Shown here piece by piece: positions 13,368-18,212 of a stretch of 18,212 bases of DNA (positions are counted from its first letter, which is position 1; the number at the start of each line of letters is the position of its first letter). The position numbers were made by a program, and so were the translations under genes. The stretch spans positions 1 through 18,212 of the forward strand of contig CAKTSO010000020.1 of the NCBI GenBank assembly GCA_934613185.1, given 5' to 3'. The notes beneath the pieces were generated by a model. The model did not search any database. It was not told the DNA's origin and worked only from the letters and a program-made list of their open reading frames with translations. The DNA comes from an uncultured Clostridia bacterium (GTDB lineage: Bacteria; Bacillota; Clostridia; Christensenellales; Maliibacteriaceae).

Positions 13368-13462
13368 CCCGAAGATGGGACTTTTGAAGGTTTCGGAGCG
13401 GTTGCGGGCCCTTTGATATCGCCTTTTTGCCGAATAAAAGCGGACGCATCGTGTCGCACGGC

Positions 13463-13480
13463 AAGCCTTCGGCCTTTTTT
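13463..13480 (+). terminator. Weak hairpin and T run upstream of the pst promoter
   Basis: AAGCC faces GGCCTT with a 3-base loop and one bulge, followed by six T. It could shield the pst promoter from upstream transcription. The remaining parts of 13230-13519 show nothing else I can support. Confidence 0.35.
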
Positions 13481-13519
13481 GTTTCTTCTTTTTGCGCATG
13501 TTTGCGGGCGTAACATGAC

Positions 13520-13583
13520 TTCACACACTTTACAGACCTTTAACAATTGCGCGATTTTGAACTTAACACGCGCGGACTATGAT
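13520..13583 (+). promoter_or_regulatory. Phosphate operon promoter with Pho-box-like repeats
   Basis: Hexamers close to the Gram-positive PhoP repeat (TTAACA type) occur as TTCACA (13520), TTTACA (13529), TTAACA (13540) and TTAACA (13563), roughly one or two helical turns apart. A -10 TATGAT is at 13578-13583; the -35 region 17 bases upstream is TTTTGA, a poor match, as expected for an activator-dependent promoter. The position before pstS fits phosphate-starvation control. The repeat spacing is not perfectly regular. Confidence 0.5.
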
Positions 13584-13657
13584 AGGTCTCGAGCACGAGG
13601 GAAGGGCTCAAGAGGAAAGAAAGAACAAACGGAAGGCAACGAAAGAAGGAATTGAAA

Positions 13658-14587
13658 ATGAAAAAACTGATTGCATTTGCACTGTGCGCCGTGATGGTCG
13701 TGGCCGCCCTGGCGGGCTGCTCGAACGCGGCGAAACCTGAAGAAACCACTGCGACGCCCGCCGCGGATACGACGCAGGCAACGCAGGAAGCTGCGAAGCC
13801 CGAAACCATGACCGGCGCGATCGACGTCCTCTCCCGTGAGGACGGCTCCGGCACGCGCGGCGCGTTCATCGAGCTGTTCGGCGTTGAGCAGAAGAACGAC
13901 GCGGGCGAGAAGGTCGACCACACGACCGACGCCGCCGAGATCACGAACTCCACGTCCGTCATGTTGACGACCGTCGCCGGCGACCCCGCCGCGATCGGCT
14001 ACATCTCCCTGGGCGCGCTGAGCGATGACGTCAAGGCCTTGAAGATCGACGGCGTCGAAGCCACCGCCGAGAACGTCGCCAACGGCACCTACACCGTCGC
14101 CCGTCCGTTCAACATCGCCACCAAGGGCGAAGCGACCGGCGTCGCCGCGGACTTCATCACCTACGTTCTGAGCGCCGAGGCCAACGAGATCATCGAGGAA
14201 AAAGGCTACATCGGCGTGGACGGCGCGAAGCATTACGAAGCGAAGGATGCCTCCGGCAAACTCACCATCAGCGGTTCTTCCTCCGTCACTCCTTTGATGG
14301 AAGCCCTGAAGGAAGCTTATGAGAAGCTGAACCCCAACGTCACCATCGAGCTTCAGCAGAGCGACTCCACCACCGGCATGAACGACGCGGCCGAGGGCAT
14401 CAGCGACATCGGCATGGCCTCCCGCGAGCTCAAGCAGGAAGAACTTGACAAAGGCCTTGTCCCCACCGTCATCGCCATGGACGGCATCGCGGTCATCGTC
14501 AACAACGATAACCCGCTCGAGGAGCTGACCGGCGACCAGGTTCGCGACATCTACACCGGCGACGTCACCGAATGGGACGCGCTGTGA
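13658..14587 (+). CDS. pstS: Phosphate-binding lipoprotein PstS, circularly permuted
   Basis: The extracellular, membrane-anchored phosphate receptor of the Pst ABC importer. The 309 residues begin with a lipoprotein signal ending in LAGC (lipid-bearing C21) and an Ala/Thr/Glu-rich linker (22-50). Domain order is reversed from normal PstS. Residues 51-186 hold what is usually the second half: VLSREDGSGTRGAF (57-70, phosphate-binding R60, S64, T66 region), then DPAAIGYISLGAL and ARPFNIATKG. Residues 201-309 hold what is usually the first half: KLTISGSSSVTPLMEAL, DIGMASRELK, MDGIAVIVNNDNP and IYTGDVTEWDAL at the very end. Both halves are complete. The ATG at 13658 has GAAGGA 7 bases upstream; a TTG at 13652 is in frame but too close. 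pstC follows after a 115-base gap with a hairpin. Confidence 0.9.
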   Translation: MKKLIAFALCAVMVVAALAGCSNAAKPEETTATPAADTTQATQEAAKPETMTGAIDVLSREDGSGTRGAFIELFGVEQKNDAGEKVDHTTDAAEITNSTSVMLTTVAGDPAAIGYISLGALSDDVKALKIDGVEATAENVANGTYTVARPFNIATKGEATGVAADFITYVLSAEANEIIEEKGYIGVDGAKHYEAKDASGKLTISGSSSVTPLMEALKEAYEKLNPNVTIELQQSDSTTGMNDAAEGISDIGMASRELKQEELDKGLVPTVIAMDGIAVIVNNDNPLEELTGDQVRDIYTGDVTEWDAL

Positions 14588-14611
14588 TCTGATCCATCCT
14601 TCCCAAACCTT

Positions 14612-14645
14612 CAGGCACGGCTCGAAGCTCGAGGCTTCGGGCCTG
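14612..14645 (+). other. Stem-loop between pstS and pstC
   Basis: GCTCGAAGC (14620-14628) pairs with GCTTCGGGC (14634-14642, one T-G) around a 5-base loop. No T run follows, so it is not a standard terminator. In this position it may stabilise the pstS part of the message or cause partial stop, giving more PstS than membrane subunits. That is inference. Confidence 0.55.
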
Positions 14646-14702
14646 TCCTGTTATGCGGGGGGGACGGAAAAGGGCTGAGAAGGGATAAAGGAGGAGGAGA
14701 AC

Positions 14703-15557
14703 GTGCCGACGAAAGTCAAAGAAACGATCATGCGCGTCGTGTTTCTGCTGACCGCGTGCGTCAGCGTCGCCGCCGTCGTTTTGATCTGCATCTTCATGTT
14801 TGCAAACGGCATCCCCGCCATCGCGAAGATCGGCGTGCCGGAATTTCTTCTGGGGACGACGTGGAAGCCGGGCAACGATATCTACGGCATTTTCCCGATG
14901 ATCGTGGCAAGCCTTTACGTCACGGCGGGCGCGCTTTTGATCGGTGTGCCGATCGGCGTGCTGTGCGCGATCTACATGGCGCGCTTCTGCCCGGCGAAGG
15001 TCTATCGCGTGATGAAGCCCATGACGGAGCTTCTGGCGGGCGTGCCGTCGATCGTCTACGGATTCTTCGCGCTCGTCGTGATCGTGCCGTTCGTGCGAAC
15101 GGCGTTCGGCGGCAGCGGCAAGAGCATTCTGACGGCCTGTCTGCTTTTGGGGCTTATGATATTGCCGACGATCATCAGCGTGACCGAGGCGGCGATCCGC
15201 GCCGTGCCGCAGAGCTATTACGAAGGCGCGCTGGCGCTGGGGGCGACGCATGAGCAAAGCGTGTTCCGCGTGCTTTTGCCCGCCGCGAAATCCGGTGTGA
15301 CGGCGGCGATTATCCTGGGCGTCGGCCGCGCCATCGGCGAGACGACCGCGGTCGCGATGATCGCGGGCAACCAGCCGGTGATTCCCGCGGGACTTTTGAA
15401 GGGCGCGCGGACGCTGACGGCGAACATCGTCCTGGAAATGGGCTACGCCACGGGGCTGCACCGCGAGGCGCTGATCGCCACGGCGGTCGTGCTGTTCGTG
15501 TTCGTGCTGCTCATCAATCTTTGCTTCTCGGCGCTCAAAGGAAAGGAGAAAGCGTGA
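14703..15557 (+). CDS. pstC: Phosphate ABC transporter permease PstC
   Basis: One of the two membrane subunits forming the phosphate channel of PstSCAB. The 284-residue protein has six hydrophobic segments (about 10-34, 63-90, 109-132, 141-162, 200-222 and 256-278). The ATPase-coupling EAA loop reads EGALALGATHEQ (174-185), and LAGVPSIVYGFFAL and GRAIGETTAVAM are family hallmarks. The start is a GTG at 14703, chosen for the GGAGGAGG about 8 bases upstream. Its stop overlaps the pstA ATG by one base, so the two permease subunits are translationally coupled and presumably made in equal amounts. Confidence 0.95.
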   Translation: MPTKVKETIMRVVFLLTACVSVAAVVLICIFMFANGIPAIAKIGVPEFLLGTTWKPGNDIYGIFPMIVASLYVTAGALLIGVPIGVLCAIYMARFCPAKVYRVMKPMTELLAGVPSIVYGFFALVVIVPFVRTAFGGSGKSILTACLLLGLMILPTIISVTEAAIRAVPQSYYEGALALGATHEQSVFRVLLPAAKSGVTAAIILGVGRAIGETTAVAMIAGNQPVIPAGLLKGARTLTANIVLEMGYATGLHREALIATAVVLFVFVLLINLCFSALKGKEKA

Positions 15558-16417
15558 TGGAAGCGGTGAAATCGGCGAAAAAACGCCGCCCGTCCTATCG
15601 CGGGCATTTCGGATCGCTCATTTTGATGATCCTCGTCAAGGCGGCGGCGGTCATTACGGCGGCGACGCTGATCTTTATCGTCGCCTATATCCTGATCCGC
15701 GGTATTCCGAATCTGACGCCGCAGCTTTTCGCGTGGAAATACACGTCGGAAAATCTTTCGATGATGCCGGCGATCATCAACACGATTACCATGACGCTTT
15801 TGACGCTTGTCATCGCCGTGCCCGTCGGCGTCGGCGCGGCGGTTTATCTTGTGGAGTACGCCCCGCGCACGAGCCGCCTGGTTCCGGTGATCCGCGTCAC
15901 GACGGAGACGCTTGCGGGCATCCCGTCGATCGTCTACGGCCTGTTCGGCTATCTGTTCTTTAACGTCGCGCTCGGCTGGGGGTATTCGATGCTCGGCGGC
16001 GCGATGACGCTGGCGATCATGGTGCTGCCGCTTGTCATGCGCACGACGCAGGAGGCGCTTCTTGCCACGCCCGATTCCTATCGCGAAGGCAGCTTCGGCC
16101 TCGGCGCGGGGCGGCTTCGCACGGTCGTGAAGATCATCCTGCCCTCCGCCATGCCGGGAATCTTGTCCGGCGTGATCCTCGCCATCGGCCGCATCGTCGG
16201 CGAGACGGCGGCGCTGATCTACACGGCGGGGACGGTCAGCGGCCTGCCGCACGATCTTCTGTCGTCCGGACGGACGCTTGCGGTGCATATGTATGCGCTT
16301 CTGTCCGAAGGCCTGTACATTCCGCAGGCCTATGCCACGGCGGTCGTTCTGATGCTGCTCGTGCTTTTGATCAACGCACTTTCCACGCGCATCGCGCGGC
16401 GAATGACGAAAGGATAA
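15557..16417 (+). CDS. pstA: Phosphate ABC transporter permease PstA
   Basis: The second membrane subunit of the phosphate importer, pairing with PstC. It has 286 residues. After a basic cytoplasmic N-terminus (KSAKKRRPSYR) come six hydrophobic segments, first at about 23-48. LAGIPSIVYGLFGY (119-132), the EAA loop EGSFGLGAGR (177-186) and GRIVGETAALIYTAGT are typical. The ATG at 15557 shares its A with the pstC stop (TGATG) and has GGAG 9 bases upstream; an upstream in-frame start at 15521 lies inside pstC and is unlikely. pstB follows closely. Confidence 0.95.
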   Translation: MEAVKSAKKRRPSYRGHFGSLILMILVKAAAVITAATLIFIVAYILIRGIPNLTPQLFAWKYTSENLSMMPAIINTITMTLLTLVIAVPVGVGAAVYLVEYAPRTSRLVPVIRVTTETLAGIPSIVYGLFGYLFFNVALGWGYSMLGGAMTLAIMVLPLVMRTTQEALLATPDSYREGSFGLGAGRLRTVVKIILPSAMPGILSGVILAIGRIVGETAALIYTAGTVSGLPHDLLSSGRTLAVHMYALLSEGLYIPQAYATAVVLMLLVLLINALSTRIARRMTKG

Positions 16418-16424
16418 ATTGGAT

Positions 16425-17177
16425 ATGGCCAAATTTGACATTCAATCGCTGAATCTTTATTACGGCGCGTTTCAGGCGCTCAAGGGGGTCGACCTCGCCA
16501 TCGGCGAAAACGAGATCACGGCGTTCATCGGGCCGTCCGGCTGCGGCAAGTCGACGCTTTTGAAGACGCTCGATCGCATGAACGATCTCGTCCCCGGCTG
16601 CCGCATCGAGGGGAAGGTCCTGCTCGACGGCGAGGATATCTATGACAGCAAAATGGACGTTTATGCACTGCGAAAGCGCGTCGGCATGGTCTTCCAGAAG
16701 CCGAATCCGTTCCCGATGAGCATCTACGACAACATCGCCTACGGCCCGCGCACGCACGGCGTCCGCTCCCGCGTCAAACTCGACGAGATCGTCGAGCAGT
16801 CGCTTCGAAACGCCGCCATCTGGGACGAACTGAAAGACCGCCTGAAAAAAAGCGCGCTGGGGCTTTCCGGCGGTCAGCAGCAGCGGCTGTGTATCGCCCG
16901 CGCGCTGGCCGTCGAGCCGGAGGTGCTTTTGATGGACGAACCCACGAGCGCGCTCGACCCCATCTCGACGGGCAAGATCGAAGAACTGTGCAGCGAACTG
17001 AAAAAGAAATACACGATCGTCATGGTCACGCACAACATGCAGCAGGCGCTGCGCATCGCGGACAAAACGGCGTTCTTCCTGCTCGGCGAAGTGGTCGAAT
17101 TTTCCTCGACGGAGCAGATGTTCCACGCGCCGCGCGACAAACGCACCGAAGATTACATCACGGGGAGGTTCGGATAA
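16425..17177 (+). CDS. pstB: Phosphate ABC transporter ATP-binding protein PstB
   Basis: The cytoplasmic ATPase that powers the phosphate importer, probably as a dimer. It has 250 residues, the usual size. All ABC motifs are present: Walker A GPSGCGKS (36-43), Q-loop Q91 in VFQKPNPFPMS (a PstB signature), signature LSGGQQQR (147-154), Walker B LLMDEP (168-173) and switch His H203 in THNM. The ATG at 16425 is preferred: AAAGGA is about 10 bases upstream and the protein begins MAKFDIQSLNLYYG as PstB normally does. A TTG at 16419 is only 4 bases from that site. Its stop overlaps the phoU start by one base. Confidence 0.97.
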   Translation: MAKFDIQSLNLYYGAFQALKGVDLAIGENEITAFIGPSGCGKSTLLKTLDRMNDLVPGCRIEGKVLLDGEDIYDSKMDVYALRKRVGMVFQKPNPFPMSIYDNIAYGPRTHGVRSRVKLDEIVEQSLRNAAIWDELKDRLKKSALGLSGGQQQRLCIARALAVEPEVLLMDEPTSALDPISTGKIEELCSELKKKYTIVMVTHNMQQALRIADKTAFFLLGEVVEFSSTEQMFHAPRDKRTEDYITGRFG

Positions 17178-17842
17178 TGAAAACGAGCATGGATCGGGAG
17201 TTGAACGAGCTGGGCGCGCGGCTGATCCGCATGGGCGCGCTGTGCGAGACGGCGATCGCCGGGGCGGCGAGCTGCCTGCAAAACAGAGAAAAAGAGAACG
17301 TCTCCGCCGTCTTCGGGACGGACGCGGCGATCGATCATATGCATCATGAGCTGGAGGATATGTGCCTGCGGTTGATCCTGACGCGTCAGCCCGTGGCGGG
17401 CGACCTTCGCGCCGTGACCGCGGCGATGCAGATCGCGGGCGACATGGAGCGCATCGGCGACCAGGCCGCGGACGTCACGGAGATTCTGCGCTTTTGGGAT
17501 TCCGGCGTCTTCGCGGGCGGCACGCATATCGACAAAATGGCGCAGGCGGCGTCCAAAATGGTGACCGACGCGATCGATTCGTTCGTGCGGCGCGACGACG
17601 AGCTTGCGCAAAGCGTCATCGCCGCGGACGATCGGGTGGACGAACTGTTCGTGCGCGTGCGGCAGGAATTGATCGAGCTGATCGCGCGGCAGGATCAAAA
17701 CGGCGTGGCGTGCATGGATCTTCTGATGATCGCCAAGTATTTCGAGCGCATCGCCGACCATGCCGAGAACATCGCCCGCTGGGTTCTCTACCGTCTGCAC
17801 GGCACGCTGCCCGAACGCGACGACGTGCGCGGCGGCCGCTGA
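17177..17842 (+). CDS. phoU: Phosphate transport regulator PhoU
   Basis: A cytoplasmic helical protein that links the Pst transporter to the PhoR kinase and restrains the Pho response when phosphate is sufficient. The 221 residues form two PhoU repeats. Each carries the metal-binding E/D motif: ERIGDQAAD (91-99) and ERIADHAEN (190-198). The ATG at 17177 overlaps the pstB stop (TAATG) and has GGGAGG about 8 bases upstream. It is the fifth gene of the operon and is followed after 49 bases by the PhoR-type kinase. Confidence 0.95.
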   Translation: MKTSMDRELNELGARLIRMGALCETAIAGAASCLQNREKENVSAVFGTDAAIDHMHHELEDMCLRLILTRQPVAGDLRAVTAAMQIAGDMERIGDQAADVTEILRFWDSGVFAGGTHIDKMAQAASKMVTDAIDSFVRRDDELAQSVIAADDRVDELFVRVRQELIELIARQDQNGVACMDLLMIAKYFERIADHAENIARWVLYRLHGTLPERDDVRGGR

Positions 17843-17891
17843 TCGATCAAACCGAAATCTTAAAATTAGGAATCAAGAAAGGAGGCGCGCC

Positions 17892-18212
17892 ATGCGCAGC
17901 AGGATCTTTCGCAGCATTACATTGACGGCGCTTTGCTGCATGCTCGCCTGTATCCTGATGATCACGGGCATTTTGTCGGATTCGTTTACAAAAAAGATGA
18001 CGAACGAACTGGCCGTCGAAGCGTCGTATCTTGCAAGGGGAATGGCGTCGCAGACCGCGGATTTTCTCGAGAATTTCCGCGAGGACGATAAGCGCATCAC
18101 ACTCGTCGCGTCGGACGGGACGGTTGAATTTGACAACAAGGCGGACGCGTCGACGATGGAAAACCACGCCGACCGCCCCGAGATCAAAGAGGCGCTCTGG
18201 GGCGGCGCGGGC
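17892..18212 (+). CDS. PhoR-like sensor histidine kinase, N-terminal part
   Basis: A frame of 107 codons from an ATG at 17892, preceded by AAAGGAGG, runs off the right edge. The first transmembrane helix is at about 7-28, after a basic start (MRSRIFR). A helical segment follows (SFTKKMTNELAVEASYLARG) and then an extracellular sensor region with ITLVASDGTVEFDNKAD and TMENHADRPEIKEAL, ending at the edge in WGGAG. The pattern of SDGTV, then D and ENHADRPEI, is characteristic of the PAS-like sensor domain of PhoR-type kinases found beside pst/phoU genes in Bacillota. The kinase core is outside the window, so this rests on the sensor pattern and on gene context. Confidence 0.82.
   Translation, partial: MRSRIFRSITLTALCCMLACILMITGILSDSFTKKMTNELAVEASYLARGMASQTADFLENFREDDKRITLVASDGTVEFDNKADASTMENHADRPEIKEALWGGAG

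Noticed and set aside
12889..13524. Minus-strand open frame of 211 codons across the typA-pstS gap
   Set aside because: It runs through several hairpins and a terminator, has an Arg/Pro/Ser-rich low-information composition and no domain pattern; the frame is open because of base composition.
1..18212. CRISPR arrays, tRNA genes, insertion sequences, attachment sites
   Set aside because: No regularly spaced repeats, cloverleaf with a TTCGA-type arm, transposase or integrase motif, or terminal inverted repeats were seen on either strand.

Overview
The window comes from a Gram-positive, Clostridia-like bacterium (Bacillota) with moderately high GC. The evidence is strong AGGAGG-type ribosome binding sites with ATG, GTG and TTG starts, sigma-A-like promoters, many intrinsic terminators, a PyrR attenuation leader in front of pyrR-uraA, a sodium-pump decarboxylase beta subunit, and a pst-phoU cluster followed by a PhoR-type kinase. 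It looks like core chromosome: I found no transposase, phage gene, CRISPR array, tRNA or rRNA.

Layout. Minus strand, 1-4127: a partial membrane protein (possibly PTS EIIC-like) coupled to argS, then a KdpE/KdpD-like two-component pair. Plus strand, 4192-8376: a decarboxylase beta subunit with a very small gamma-like partner, then the PyrR-regulated pyrR-uraA operon, then a zinc-ribbon membrane protein. Minus strand, 8517-10843: a galactokinase-family protein and a DegV fatty-acid-binding protein, with a strong hairpin between them. Plus strand, 10926-12877: typA/bipA with its own promoter and terminator. At 12878-13657 there is a roughly 780-base gene-poor stretch that is rich in predicted RNA structure and holds one 21-codon ORF with a good ribosome binding site. 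Plus strand, 13520-18212: a phosphate operon, pstS-pstC-pstA-pstB-phoU-phoR (phoR cut by the window end), behind a promoter with Pho-box-like repeats.

Two things stand out. First, PstS is circularly permuted: the half that is normally C-terminal comes first, directly after the lipoprotein signal, and the normal N-terminal half follows. Second, the stretch at 12970-13230 has at least four hairpins. The last can form in two mutually exclusive ways around the ribosome binding site of the 21-codon ORF, which resembles a riboswitch expression platform. Both are read from the sequence alone, without alignment or folding software.

How the genes fit together. PstS captures phosphate, PstC/PstA/PstB import it, and PhoU with the PhoR-type kinase would sense supply; no phoB-type regulator is visible before the window ends. 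PyrR senses pyrimidine nucleotides and attenuates its own operon with the uracil permease. The remaining genes are independent housekeeping or sensory units separated by terminators.
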